Positions 14,101 through 25,131 are shown, numbered from the stretch's first letter. The stretch: 64,000 nucleotides of DNA from Sinotaia quadrata (GCA_028829895.1 CM054179.1:109533375-109597374); one strand, 5' to 3'. Made by a program: numbers and translations. Notes: generated by a model not told the origin, from the letters alone.

Positions 14101-16373
14101 CTTCAGAATAAAATGAGAAGAGGAATGTTCCATAGGAATCCAACCGAAAACGAGATCTAAAGAAGATGGAAAGATTTCACGCAATTCCTGTGGAGCAAAA
14201 GAAGTTAACGAAATAACAACAACATGTATCCACCAAAAACCGAAAACGAGATCTAAAGAAGATGATAAGTTTTCACGCAATCCCTGTGGAGCAAAAGAAG
14301 TTAATGAACAACAACAACAACAACATGTGAGAGTGGTTATTATACACCACTGGTTATCATACACCACTGGTACACGACACGCATGCATGCTCTATGTTCA
14401 CATTCGTGGCGAATTTTCCTTGCTACGGTGGTCCTCTGCCGATGACGAACCATGGGCAGGTATAGACATCAGCAACCCACAACACAGACTTCTCCTCTAC
14501 AAACGTCTACACATAATTTCTCTATGGGTGCGTAGGTCGGTTTGGTCTGAAACCACCGGTATAACGCCAGAGGACAAAACAAGAGAAATCTACAAGAGCC
14601 TTTAAAAACAGTCTGCACCAGTTTGCAATGTGACACTGAAAACTACAAGTTACAAAAACAGACTTCAACTCGCAGCAAAAGCAGAGCCGTCAACATTATA
14701 GTTCAAAGCTCGACCCTCGACCATAACAAATCACACGAACATTTTACATAACATTCTATTAATAATATATACAAATAATCTAGAGAAGTCAATTATATTT
14801 ACCACTCTCATAAAGCATCATCGGATTCAATGTACGCAAAGAAATCAACCCTTGAACCATGGGCATGGTGAGTAAACATCTGGCGTACTGGTTCATTCAT
14901 ATGTGTATATATCATTCTTGAGGTCAGCTAACGGATTCTCCTATGTCACGACACGGAACGCGAAATACTAAATATGGGTGTCTAGTATCCGGCTAGCATT
15001 TTTCCCATCCTGTCGCCCCTTTACCTCTCTGCGTCCTTCACCCTTTCGAGTGATCTGCATCTTAATAGTTCATAAAGACCTATTGCACCACTGGCACGCA
15101 ATCATGTTAATGGTACTACACTTATTATAGAAGAATGGAAAAGATATTAATTAATAAAATGTTAAACTAAATGGCTTAATTTGCCCAGAACCCATCTGAC
15201 ACATACAACAACAACACACCAGGAGCTCATGAACGTTAACACAGTGCACAGTTCACAGAACTGTTCTCAACAGAGCAGCAAGGATACCTCATAGCAAAAA
15301 CAGCAAGGCCACCTACTCTCGCTCTTGCCTAAGTCACGCACACTGACTAACTAATCAACAAAGAAAGGAGTGCATGACATAGCGCTCCTCACAACGGTAC
15401 AATGCTGCCTCACGGCAAGGCCGTCACCCACCAGCCACGCACCACGACCACATCCACGTCGACACCATCGAACTCAAGAATGCAAGATCGCCACACGACC
15501 AACCCACCCACCCCAGTCAGCCGTGTGCGTGGTCTGTTCTGTGTGACAGCGGTTGTTGTGAGTCTTGGAGAGCACCAGAGGACCATGTGGTCATCAAGGA
15601 GAAAATGGTTGGCGAGCCGATGTGGCTGTGGTCGTGGCTCTCATGAATAAAGCTTCAAATAAATGTCATCACATTGTTGTGTGTACATCTTTCTGCTGTG
15701 TCGGTCGTCAAGCGTGTGAAGTATTGTCCTCTATTGCTATCGTTTATTATCTCACATCCAATGGTGACCCACTGCTCTCCTAAACATAACGCTATACCCG
15801 ACACGTCATCACATCTGTTTTGTGTCTCAAGTATAAATCAATCCTACATTAACTTATATCTTAAGTATGTCTGAATTTATAGCCAACTCGACATCAGTTA
15901 GGCAAATTAAAACATGTGTGTTGTAGTAACTTTGCCAAATTAGTTAATTAGTTCTGTATTATTAATTAATTAATTATAAGTATAGCCATAACTAGGTGGC
16001 ATTAGCATCACACTAAGGAACTTTTAAAATGGCAGGCATTCGATGTTGCATTTTCTTGCTAATATCTTTACGAATAAAATCATCCAAATTTTAAAATGAA
16101 GATGAGAAATACATATACTTTTACTTAAAATTAATTTTAAAATGATTTTTACACACACATACACATACATACATACATATATATATATAGAATAAAAGAA
16201 AAAACATGCTATTCTTTTACATGTGAAATCAGTCAATTATTTCAGGGAATATCAAGTAATGTCGACATTTAGTGTGCAAGTTAGACGATATCTGGTTAAT
16301 TAAGCACATCTTCAATTCACTCACCAAATGTGCATCCTAGTACGAATACATAGCAAGCAAGGCGTACACTCAT
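862..16373 (-). CDS. Gene A: lectin-Ig transmembrane receptor (7 exons seen, 3' incomplete)
   Basis: Predicted type I membrane protein, probably an immune or recognition receptor. Exons in transcript order: signal peptide 16373-16325, CTLD 11166-11052, 10306-10191 and 9465-9262, Ig1 8626-8351, Ig2 7142-6867, transmembrane 969-862. All have AG/GT borders. The intron between the first two CTLD exons is phase 2; all other junctions are phase 1. Summed coding length is 1144 bases, about 381 residues before the unseen tail. The CTLD has EPN and WND motifs, typical of calcium-dependent mannose-type sugar binding. Gastropod FREP/CREP-type proteins put Ig domains before the lectin and are secreted; here the lectin comes first and an anchor is present. 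Gene B lies head-to-tail upstream and shares the exon plan. The joins follow from phase logic, not transcript data. Confidence 0.85.
1193..1830. repeat. 29-bp minisatellite, about 22 copies
   Basis: Units of TTGGTTTTTCTCTCTTAAA followed by ATAAAGTATG run with almost no divergence. Two units near 1440 and 1670 lack two bases (27 bp) and lie 230 bases apart, exactly seven 29-bp units plus one 27-bp unit. An eight-unit block has therefore itself been duplicated. It lies in the intron between the Ig2 and transmembrane exons of gene A. Confidence 0.95.
1921..2195. repeat. (GATA/TAGA)n microsatellite with variants
   Basis: Imperfect TAGA tetranucleotide tract with GACA, GGTA and AAAG interruptions. 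The purest stretch is about 2124-2176. The minus-strand frames rich in Tyr, Leu, Ser and Ile over it are artefacts. Confidence 0.95.
2206..6843 (-). other. Gene A intron between Ig2 and transmembrane exons
   Basis: No exon found. From about 4500 to 6840 the sequence is a diverged copy of 22460-24830, and 5560-6510 also matches 62640-63670. This block is thus the common downstream flank of Ig2 exons and a marker of whole-gene duplication. Plus-strand open frames of 93 codons (2399-2680) and 129 codons (3242-3631) show no recognisable domain. Confidence 0.6.
6844..6866 (-). other. Read-through tail after Ig2 splice donor (possible secreted end)
   Basis: If the GTGTGT donor is not used, the Ig2 frame continues as GVCQVNK and stops at TAG. 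The stop region reads AATAAATAG, so a poly(A)-signal hexamer overlaps the end of this short tail. Equivalent tails follow all four Ig2 exons of gene B. A truncated, anchor-less product by intronic polyadenylation is possible but unproven. Confidence 0.35.
6867..7142 (-). CDS. Gene A exon 6: Ig domain 2
   Basis: A 276-base exon, phase 1 to phase 1, after acceptor ACACCAG. The encoded domain starts [12 protein letters not shown], has the B-strand cysteine in SLSCFAYD, the core tryptophan in YTWSG, and the F-strand cysteine in TVTCTARN. Two further cysteines (ITC and GSTC) lie between, an extra pair seen in every Ig exon here. NQT, NGS and NLT are potential N-glycosylation sites. About 92 residues, normal for one Ig domain. 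Gene B carries four close relatives of this exon. Confidence 0.92.
7143..8350 (-). other. Gene A intron Ig1-Ig2 with 38-bp minisatellite
   Basis: Between about 7665 and 7990 there are roughly eight copies of a 38-bp unit built on TACTAGTCAGCAATAC and ATATTAGTGGT. The matching intron of gene B has the same repeat family at 40140-40600. Nothing else coding is seen. Confidence 0.75.
8351..8626 (-). CDS. Gene A exon 5: Ig domain 1
   Basis: A 276-base exon, phase 1 to phase 1, between ATCAG and GTGAGT. It begins [12 protein letters not shown], with Ig core residues in [14 protein letters not shown] and TVTCTAKN, plus the extra cysteines of GISC and GSTC. It is clearly a different subtype from Ig2 (for example SPQQSV against RPNQTV) but aligns without gaps. 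Its gene B ortholog is 40948-41223. It directly follows the CTLD and so forms the membrane-distal part of the stalk. Confidence 0.92.
9262..9465 (-). CDS. Gene A exon 4: CTLD C-terminal part (EPN, WND)
   Basis: A 204-base exon after acceptor TTTCAAAG. It encodes [34 protein letters not shown] and GFVCKAQ, the long-loop and C-terminal half of a C-type lectin domain. EPN is the calcium-site motif usual for mannose or GlcNAc ligands, and WND is the second calcium-binding motif. The last cysteines are in place. The donor is assigned to GTGCGT because only it gives the phase 1 that Ig1 requires. A stronger-looking GTAATA 13 bases further would shift the frame. Confidence 0.9.
9838..9945. repeat. 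21-bp minisatellite in gene A CTLD intron
   Basis: Four to six copies of a unit based on CCATGAAGAATAGAGTGTTA. A related array occupies the equivalent intron of gene B at 44281-44425. Confidence 0.85.
10191..10306 (-). CDS. Gene A exon 3: CTLD middle part (WIGL)
   Basis: A 116-base exon between TTTTCACAG and GTAAGC, entered in phase 2 and left in phase 1. It encodes [20 protein letters not shown] and IWIGLKR. LVSIHS and WIGL are the conserved beta-strand and helix signatures of C-type lectin domains. The gene B copy (44675-44790) has identical length and differs mainly just before WIGL. Confidence 0.93.
10560..10915. repeat. About 19-20-bp AT-rich minisatellite
   Basis: Degenerate units of the type AGCAAATATTAGGATACT, about 16 copies. 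The matching gene B intron holds the same family at 45040-45365. Confidence 0.8.
11052..11166 (-). CDS. Gene A exon 2: CTLD N-terminal part
   Basis: A 115-base exon, acceptor TTTGTGCAG, donor GTAAAA. It encodes [29 protein letters not shown], the usual opening of a long-form C-type lectin domain (an extra N-terminal cysteine pair, then W-x-x-Y/F-x-x-x-CY and W-x-x-A-x-x-x-C). A second CAG eight bases into the exon would give the wrong phase after the signal exon. Confidence 0.92.
11167..13245 (-). other. Gene A intron 1, part shared with gene B
   Basis: Diverged match to 46670-48440 in gene B. It contains a 48-bp repeat in three copies (about 11683-11815, around GTAGTTTTCTCGTCATGC) and a repeat of about 48-50 bp in three copies (about 12646-12800, around TATGATCTCGTAGGG). 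Gene B has one and two copies respectively, so both arrays changed after duplication. No exon seen. Confidence 0.7.
13250..15800. other. Repeat-derived insert in gene A intron 1
   Basis: This stretch is richer in GC and CA than its surroundings and absent from the equivalent place in gene B. It has a direct repeat of about 75 bases (near 14143 and 14239) and several short plus-strand frames broken by stops (13454-13636, 14327-14605, 15402-15650) with no domain I recognise. The purine-rich plus strand at 13880-14330 looks like decayed retroelement coding sequence. The right end is LTR-like (separate entry). The element family is undetermined. Confidence 0.45.
15600..15770 (+). mobile_element. 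LTR-like 3' edge with primer-binding-site-like motif
   Basis: AATAAA at 15646-15651 is followed by a T-rich stretch, then TGGTGACCC at 15762-15770. TGGTGACCC is the start of the tRNA-Trp-type primer-binding site known from CsRn1-like Ty3/Gypsy elements; only nine bases match. Sequence to the right does not look like an internal domain, so this would be a solo or truncated LTR. The left end was not located. Confidence 0.35.
16325..16373 (-). CDS. Gene A exon 1: start codon and signal peptide
   Basis: ATG at 16373 opens [17 protein letters not shown], a short basic start and hydrophobic core typical of a secretory signal. The exon ends in phase 1 at TTTG|GTGAGT. Its gene B counterpart (60271-60319) has the same 49-base coding length and ends GCTYG. 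A TATA box lies about 75 bases upstream, which supports this as the true start. Confidence 0.9.
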
Positions 16374-16444
16374 GTTCTAGTCTTGGCAGTCCAGTTTGGC
16401 GATCACTAGGGACACAATGCTGTCAGCAGAAAGAAATGCTTCAA

Positions 16445-16452
16445 CTTATATA
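16445..16452 (-). promoter_or_regulatory. TATA box of gene A
   Basis: On the minus strand TATATAAG lies 72-79 bases upstream of the ATG, which allows a transcription start near 16420 and a 5' UTR of about 45 bases. Just upstream is TGTGACTAAGG, matched by ATGACTAAAG in gene B. This AP-1-like half site is conserved in position, so the promoter was duplicated with the gene. Confidence 0.7.
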
Positions 16453-16459
16453 CTAGCGT

Positions 16460-18176
16460 GGGTCCTTAGTCACACATTCAGAGTGGCTCTTATCATCCAC
16501 CAGTTGCACTCTACAGGCTTGAATTAATTTCTTAATAATTAGGTCAGCATGAGAGCTCTGTAAAAAATACATCTTGTGGTGAAGTAAAGTTTCCTATCCA
16601 TATTTCTAACCTTAACTGGAATATAACGTATTAAATTGTCGAAGTGACCAGACCTTGGGCACACCTTACGATGGCATTTTTGTAAGTGTCCGAGTTGGAA
16701 GTAAACACTCGAGTTGAGAGTATGTTAGCACTTGGTCGTGTAATGAAAGCCAGTTCCAAGTGGATGAGTAGTTTTTATTATCCAATGTTTAATATTTACA
16801 AAAACGAGACAAGCAATGGGCTGTGATCAACATAACATAAATTAAGATTCTCATCTCAGACGTCCCACACTAAGACTAGTGTCTTTACGGTTTTAGTCAT
16901 TACAATAGTGTACATTGCTGTCACAGACGTCCCACACTAAGACTAGTGTCTTTACGGTTTTAGTCATTACAATACTGTTCACTGCTGTCACAGACGTCCC
17001 ACACTAAGACTAGTGTCTTTAAGGTTTTAGTCATTACAATAGTGCACACTGCTGTCACTTCCCATGAAAGACTTAAATTGCAACTCCTCGTGACAGTGTG
17101 GCAAAATTGGTGAACTCTCAGTACAACATGTCACATGATCAAATTCCATGTAGACACCCAAATTTGAAGACAGAAATAAAAATCCCTAACATTTATATAA
17201 TTTTGGACCCTAAATATATTGCCACTTCCTACATTAATAAATACTTAATTCAGATTATGCTTCTGCAAAAATATATGGGTTGGATATGTTTATAACAACA
17301 TTTCCAAATAAAATCTTAATCATTCACACAACGCAGACATTGTTTTATTTTTCTATACCTGTGTCTGTCTTCTGGTTCCTTTACAACCTTAGCATAGCAG
17401 GAAGAACACGACACAATATATATTGCCTCACCCAAAGAGTTTGTTTTCAAGAGTAAAGTCTTAGGAGTCTGATCTCTGGTTTTCTCAGTCTATAAGCCAC
17501 TTTAACTAAATATATGAATCAATCAAATTTAAGAATACACTTAGAAATAAATATATGAACCAATCAAAGTTAAGAATACACCTAGAACTAAATATATGAA
17601 CCAATCAAATTTAAGAATAAACCTAGAACTAAATATATGAACCAATCAAATTTAAGAATACACCTAGAACTAAATACTATTTATGATTTTCTCACATCTT
17701 CTATACTCACATTATGTCAATACAAATGCCACTTATCTATAAACAAGTTCACAGTAGCATTAGCCTATAAGTTGGATAACCACATACTGAGGTCTAGATC
17801 GAAATGCGATGTAAATTTAATCCGTTTAATCTACCGCCACTTTACTATGCCTCATAGTACATGCCACTGAGCTAGTATTCTCATAAAACTAAAGCTATAG
17901 TCCTAGTCATCGCTAGCCACTCAACATGCACCCACTCAATCAAAACAGTATACTTTTTCTCCACTTCTGTCCATCCCGAACTTTCGCTTCATAAAGAAAC
18001 ATTTATCACAACTTTCTGGACATAAAAACTACAAATAATATATCATCATAAAACTAAAGATTTAAACAATTTCCAGTAATAGAACGGAGAAATTGTGTGT
18101 CTATGTAAGTGTAAGTACTGAAAGGTCACTAACCTCAAATATGCTCAAATTGCATGGTAAAGTATAATGCTATCTA

Positions 18177-18213
<37 letters not shown>

Positions 18214-19478
18214 GGGGGGAGTGGGAAATATGAGTTTCTAAATGTTTCTCTCGCCTCTAATTTCAAGGCTTAAGTAATGGTTAGAAAAATGTAGAGAGGA
18301 AGAGATTACTTGTTCATAGGAAGTCTGGCCTATTATCTGCCCTTGTACATAAACACATTTGAAAACACAAAAGACTTAATACAAACTTTAAAACCAACAA
18401 AAATAAAATTTATACTCACCCTACCAATAGTTGCCCCTTTCACATGTGTTTCTGAAAATATTTATAAATTATTAACATATGCTTATATTCATTCTAAGTC
18501 AAAAGGTTTTAATACACAATTATTGGAATATATTAATATTACAATATACGGGAAGTTGAACTCTAAAATCTACTCAAAATGTTTTAATACACAATTACTG
18601 GAATATATTAATATTACAATATATGGGAAGTTGAACTCTAAAATTTACTCAAAATGCTTATGATACGTGTTCATCAAAGCTGGGCTTTCAAGCGCTCGAT
18701 AGAAAACAGAATAAAAGAAGATAACAGATAAAAAGACAACAAATTAAAGGACCAAATAACAGACTAGTAAACAAAGAAAAATGGCACATGTAAGCAATTA
18801 AAAGAATGCATGCTCTATTTATGATTGCACTTCGCATGTTACATAGACTAGCGACATCTAAGTTCTATGCCAATTAATAAAACGGCATGATGAATATAAC
18901 ATCATTTGCTGCCGTCTAACCGGTCTTCGCAACTTTGAGATTCAAAGAAAATATTATTCCTGTCTCGTCTGTCAGTCTGTGATTGAGTGTTTGTAGGTTT
19001 TGGGAGATTGAATTGATATTGATTAGATTCTAAATGTTCACATTAACCTACTTTCCTTTAATTTAGTATTAAGTAACAGTATCAATTTCAACATTGCCAT
19101 AACATCATTTTCTTTAGCCAAGGGAGATAAATATGAGCAGTGGCTGAGTTATATGAATCGTAACCGTTGCGACTGTTTTGATGCACTTGACACGATCCCT
19201 CTCTCCACTAAAAATAGCGTGATCCTGAACGGATGCAAATGTCATAAACAAAACAATATTACAGTCTGTAACCCTATACTGTTAAGGAGCCAGCCCCGCC
19301 AGCATGAACCGACTTGTTAGAATTATTATTTGAATATTAATCATGATATGAATATAAAAAATATCATTAGTTCTTGGGTTAAAGCTAGCTTAACTCGTCT
19401 TAGAGGAATATATTCATATGTTGTGTCGCCACTTACTTAATCTATTTTTATACCCTCATTTGACGGCATACAATGACG
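16460..19478. other. Intergenic DNA between genes A and B with tandem repeats
   Basis: Contains a 67-bp repeat in three copies (16857-17056, CAGACGTCCCACACTAAG), a 40-bp repeat in four copies (about 17505-17675, around TATGAACCAATCAAA), a (GT)n tract at 18179-18210, and a 75-bp direct duplication (about 18505-18655). The 117-codon plus-strand frame at 18310-18663 runs through that duplication and has no domain. No exon could be supported. Confidence 0.6.
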
Positions 19479-20684
19479 TCATACGCACGAAATGACGCAG
19501 TTAAATACAACAGATTTACAAGGTTTCACGTCTTTCAAGAAATCAATGATATATAATGAGATAGAGTTCAAATAGCTTGTAATAGCTTGTAATGTCTTAT
19601 TCGAGTTCTTGATATAGTTCAAGTCCACAAGGTCTTTCCTGCAACTGAAAGGGAAATGGACATTTGAATTAACAATTAAGGAATATGCAATTAATACAAA
19701 CACTAAATATTGAAAAGGTTGTTCGTGTATATACTAAATAATTAAATATGGATAAAACAAAGAAAGCCTGCAAATGAACTTAAAAAACATCATCATATAA
19801 CTTAATATACAAAAACATGTCTTCCACTGCGTAGAATTAACATCACATCAACTTTGAAGCTCTAACAAAGATGAACTGTAACACGCAAATCTGGTCCACA
19901 AGAAAATAATAAATTTAAACCAAAGAAACTAAAAAAGAAAAAGAAAATTCACTTTTATAACTTAATTAATTAGATGTCAAGATATGAATAAACAATGAAT
20001 TTTTTTTTAAAATCTAAATAAAAGTGTCTGTTCTCAAAACAGAAATATTAACTTACATTCAGTGTCTAAAATTAGGCCTATCTGGGTTGAAGCTACCTAT
20101 GACCAATGCAATAACCCTAACGAGTGAATATATGGCATACCTGTATTGTATAAAAGAAAGGAACAATGATCCTACTTTGTACAAATGATATATATATATC
20201 GAAACATGTCACACATATACACACACAAACACAACACACAGATACGCACAAACACACACAACTAACACGGTACATGAGGCTAAATTAGCTCTCTTTGTTG
20301 ACATGATCTGTCTTTGAAACCAGCGAAAGAAAATATAGTACATCTAGATGGCCGTGAAGTTCACGCAATGATGTCATACCTACGAAATGACGCAGTTACA
20401 AAAAATCATACAACAAGGTTTTAAGATTTTCAAGATTTCACTGAAAGCATTCCTGTACCATGCCACTAATGGTCAAAGAAAAGTAAGACTGATCACTTTT
20501 AAACGATATACAAAGCAGCACTTGGTTATTTAGAAATCTATTTGAATTGTAGGAATTACAAATATATTAAAAATAAAATTAATTCACAATTCTTACTATT
20601 ACACAACCAGATAGGATGCACCATTTTAATGACCTTTATGTTACTAGGATTTCAAGAGAATTCTTAGCATTAATTAATATGACG

Positions 20685-20786
20685 TCATTTCGTGCTGCCT
20701 TTAAAATTGGATGGAACTGCTGTTTGTTGTGAAGGACTGGATGACTGTGCAGCATGACCATAGAGCTGAAGTATACGCGGCATATC
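20685..20786 (-). other. Candidate 3' terminal exon of gene B (weak)
   Basis: A good acceptor (GAATTTGCAG) is followed by sequence open in all three frames for 29 codons or more. One frame reads DMPRILQLYGHAAQ then Ser/Gln-rich and stops at 20685. The phase-1 frame, which matches the other exons, reads GYAAYTSALWS and stops after 29 codons. It could be a cytoplasmic tail of gene B or chance. A second weak candidate lies at 19479-19638 (acceptor TTGCAG, frame opening KDLVDLNYIKNSN). Neither has homology support within the window. Confidence 0.2.
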
Positions 20787-20821
20787 CTGCAAATTCTTTC
20801 ACTAAGCACAAATTTAGAAAA

Positions 20822-21760
20822 TGTCATCAAACTTCAAACACTCTACTAGTTGGGCCGTTTATAATCTGGTACTTCAGGGTGTCAACGAACGTTTTCAGTA
20901 AAAGGAAAGAAGGAAAGAAAGAAAGAAAGCTAACTTTTTAAAAATATATATTCAGCGCTGTCCTAACGCGTGCGCACGCTGGGAATTTTCTCGGGGTCCT
21001 CATGACCATAGGGGCCCATGCTAATCTATTTATCGACCACTTACATTTTTATTCGTCTCAGTGGTTGTTGTATGTACCAGTGTGTGAATTACAATATATT
21101 TTTTTTAAAGTAGTTAAAAAGGTAGAACTTTAAACCGGTGAAAGCGCATACAATTACACAATATTTAATTAGTGTAAGTCATCCACGAGAGAATTGTCAT
21201 CTGTTACAGATAAAAATGGACTGAGGATGTTGGTTACAAAATCCTGTTTGTTTTGAGATTGCATTTTGAAGAAGTGTTTCATACTAATGTTTATTTATAA
21301 GGTGTTGCATTTCTTCTCCTCGTCATACTTCGTCACAAAATTAGAACCACGTCACTGCATGATGTCATAATAGCGACCATTTTTCTGCAATATTGGTTGT
21401 CTCCATCTGACTTATGTAATGTACTATATTGGGAAACTGAATCATTGCTGCCATGCTACGTGTCTACGTGTTACGAATCTAAAACTAGAGAATGCTTGTA
21501 TATACTACCCCAGGAATGTGTAATTCAATTCAAATAAAATTATGAATCCTTTAAAGTTTTAATCATTTGAATATTTCACCAAGAAATAAAACTGGCAATT
21601 GCCCATATAATGTATAATAAACTAGCTTTGATTTTCCTAAGCGAAACTTGCATACTCAGTCACTGTAGCATAATTTAAGCTACCGACCAAGATGACCTCT
21701 GTAAATCAGCAAGATTATCATCCTCCATACATCTTTGCCGCATTGCAGGCGTTCCAAAGC
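20822..21760. repeat. Segment duplicated at 33010-34254
   Basis: Shares long stretches with 33010-34254, including CGGGGTCCTCATG, GGGGCCCATGCTAATC and CCGGTGAAAGCGC in the same order. The right end, near GTAAATCA and CATCCTCCATACATC, finds its counterpart only at 39733-39770, so the other copy is interrupted. Confidence 0.8.
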
Positions 21761-22190
21761 TTGCTTGATCAAGTCACAGCAGACGACAGAGATCCTCACT
21801 TTCGAAGACAGCAAAGACTGTCGACTTCTACATACATGTTTTCCATTCGAATGGTGAGCAACCAAGTTATATTCAACTACATTAAACCCCGCCTTAATAG
21901 GCTTAAGTTTAACAAATCTCAAATTCCAATAAGCTCTTAGTAAATGTATTCCACTTTCGCTAATCTGACTTGCCTTAAGTTCCCGGCCAATTTGATGTGT
22001 GGACATGGCTTGGACTCCAAAATGATGAACTTATTCTGGAAGGTCGTTAATTAGCAGTCGACTGTGACTTAAGGCAACCGCTAGTACTTGTGACTGGGAT
22101 GCCTGCTTAGGGGTATTCTTAACTGTACTCTGTAAGCGCAAACTTTGCAAATTACTTTCAATGTTAACAGAAAATTGTTGTATATATGTA

Positions 22191-22192
<2 letters not shown>

Positions 22193-22267
<75 letters not shown>
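22193..22267. repeat. (GA)n microsatellite
   Basis: About 37 uninterrupted GA dinucleotides. Confidence 0.97.
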
Positions 22268-22272
<5 letters not shown>

Positions 22273-22449
22273 TTTAAAAAGAATATATTGAATAGAAAAC
22301 AGTTTTTAATGAATACTGACCAAACAAAAAAAATCTGGTTCCATAAATATTGGATAGATATGATAATTATATTTAGATGTAATTCTTAGGTAAATAGGGA
22401 GAAAAAGGTGTTACTTCTGAATTCTAACATTTTGTTATATTTCGTAGAA

Positions 22450-24832
22450 TTTTTTTATAAATAATTTTGAATTTTGGGGAAGAGTAAAGTATCAAACCAA
22501 TAGCACTCTCCTACTGTTGCTGTAGTATTACAATTGTTATTGATGGAAGAGTAATATTGTAGATGAGAGCAATGGAATTGAAATATTTAAAGAAAATTAA
22601 AATTATCACTTGCGTGACAGCTAATAATACAAACATATTAGTATTTATTACATTTAATTGGGAAAGACATAATATTGAAATAATATCAATGTTCTTTTCA
22701 TTTATTTTACTTTTTCACCCTCCCGCCAGTAGAAACAATACAACGTGTGCCATGAAACGTAAATTTCATTGCGTTTCCAATTTTAAAAGTTTCTAAAGAA
22801 AGTGTATTGTTTGTTTGCAGTTTTTTTTATTTAGTCTCTTGACATCAGTCACTTGTAAAAATTGATATAAATAGAATACACATTAAGTTACTCTGAAATT
22901 CATGAGGTATCACTTACCTTTACATCAATCAGTTGATGTGGCCAATCACAATGCAGATGATGATCATGTGGTTCTATGTATCACATATACTTTGTCGAAT
23001 GTCCTCAAGCTACACAAATGTAATATCATGAAGATGATTTTCTCACAGTCCAGCCAAAAGGTTGCTTTAAACTGTAGACTGGATCCAGAATGCTGAGTAC
23101 AGACCTGACTAGGTTCAGACATTTAACTGAAAAACAGCGATAAAAAACAATAAAGAACGACAATGAACCCTGCAATTAACCATTCAATAATGCGTATTTT
23201 GCCCAATTAATTGGACGTGGACGTATGTCAGATGCAAATCTCCTTGAGTGACGAAGTCCACTTAACTGAAAAAGAATTATAAATGAAAATGTATTTAAGA
23301 TTCTATCTAACAATATTGCATTTTCAATAGTCATATCAGACACACAAAATGCTTTAAAATTACATTCTCAACATACATAGCACTAGAGTAAATATAATGA
23401 TTTTAGCTGCTGCTAAAAGAAAGGTTGATAAAACTGTATTGACAATTCCTGACTTCTATTACAGAAATCATTTGCACTTTTTTCAATCTTTAGACCCATA
23501 AATTCACACATACTTTTATGATCATTAACGTACCTTGATCCCTTCCTTCTGGCTGCAGGTAGGATAGTCTCGAATAAAAGTGATTTAACTTTTTACTTTG
23601 ATCTACATTATCACATTTGTCATGTGATGTGACTACACGTCTTGACCTGTAGGTCAAGATATTTTTCCACATCTACTCATTCATGAACTAACACATGCTA
23701 CTCTTAATCCCATGCACTACCTCCACCTGGGTTTAAGACTTCCAATTGATATTTCTGGGTTCTACTCTCTACTGAAGATCTTGGTCAGATTTACAAGATA
23801 AGATAATTTATTTTAATTATTTCCATTTGCCCTACACTGGGCTTCAACTAAAAACATACAGTCTGCTTTCCTTGTAAGTTAAATCACTAGACTTAATGTG
23901 TATATGCCTTTTAACTTACAGAACAATACCTCTTGTGTTGTTTGAATTTGCATATTTTAATATTTATGTAATGCGAATGGGCTAAAATTAATACCCTTGT
24001 CTCGGAAGAGAGTGACTGTCTTATTTACAGCAGTGTGTAAGCCTGAAACTGCTGTATAGGAAAGACTTTGAACCAGAGTCAGTTAGTGGTTTAACACGGT
24101 AAAAGCTACAGTGCACAGATTGAGAATAGCTCAAATATAAATATAATTTTATTACGAAAACACTTACGTTGTATATATGCTTATTTGGTCTACTCAATGT
24201 TTTTCTTATTGCACATTTGCTATTCATTCAGCTAGTGATCCTTTCAACTTTTACTAATTAAATTCACAAGTTTATCATATTATTTACTTTAATTTGTCTT
24301 CATTAGTATTACATATTCAAGTGCGATTAAGTGTGACATTCTGCAAACCCTGTATCTCTTTTATTTAATAAATATGTGCTTTTCGACAAATCTCGTCATT
24401 TTACTTTCGTAAGAATGTAACATAATATGTATAAGTCTGTGATGTAATTTATCTGCCTTAAGTCTGTAATGTTATTTGTCTCTTGTAAGCCTGCAACATT
24501 ATGTGCCTTGAATTAGCTCAATTAAAATATTTGTCTGTCATAAGTCTGCAGTGTTACCAATCACGTTAATTGTCTGTCAAAAATGAGACATGCTGTTCAT
24601 GATCTTTCTTTGTGCATAATACTGAGGAGTGTATAGGAAGCGGCATGTTGAACTAGGTACGGACACGTTGCCACAATCAATCCACCGGTTTCTTACTCGA
24701 TCTAATTATGCATTATTCTGTGTTCCTTTATTAATTATGTCACAAGATCTAAATATACAAGCAGTCATCATTATTACTTAATTATGTCATACACCAATAC
24801 GTCACAAAATCTATTTGTACATTCAGACATCA
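22450..24832 (-). other. Downstream flank of the Ig2 array, paralogous to gene A intron
   Basis: Matches 4500-6840 over its full length with small indels. In gene A this block separates Ig2 from the transmembrane exon, so the same intron is expected here. I found no transmembrane exon in it or in the 6 kb beyond. Small open frames are not conserved between the copies. Confidence 0.7.
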
Positions 24833-24855
24833 CTATTTATTAACTTGACACACAC

Positions 24856-25131
24856 CTGCAATGTTTATCTCGTATGTTGCTGTTCGTGTCAGGTTGATAT
24901 CCCTCAGATTCCTTGCAGTACACGTCACTGTCTTACCATCATCACTTGTTGAAGGTGTGAATGAACAGGTACTGCCATTTATAAGCAGCTCATCCTGGTC
25001 ACAGGTTATCCCGCTCCACGTGTAGCTAACTCCAGGAAATGCGTCATAGGCAAAGCAAGAAAGGCTCACAGTCTGGTTTGGTCTGAGGTGTGTGAACAAA
25101 GGTTCAGAGATCGATACATTCGAAGGACCGT
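24856..25131 (-). CDS. Gene B Ig2 exon, fourth copy (most 3')
   Basis: A 276-base phase 1-1 Ig exon with core residues [21 protein letters not shown] and the extra ITC/GSTC pair. It is the least like the other three gene B copies (CDQDELL, YEINIAG) and sits in the oldest flank, so it is probably the founder from which the 1.9-kb units were copied. Followed by an in-frame GVCQVNK read-through tail with an AATAAA overlap. Confidence 0.9.
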
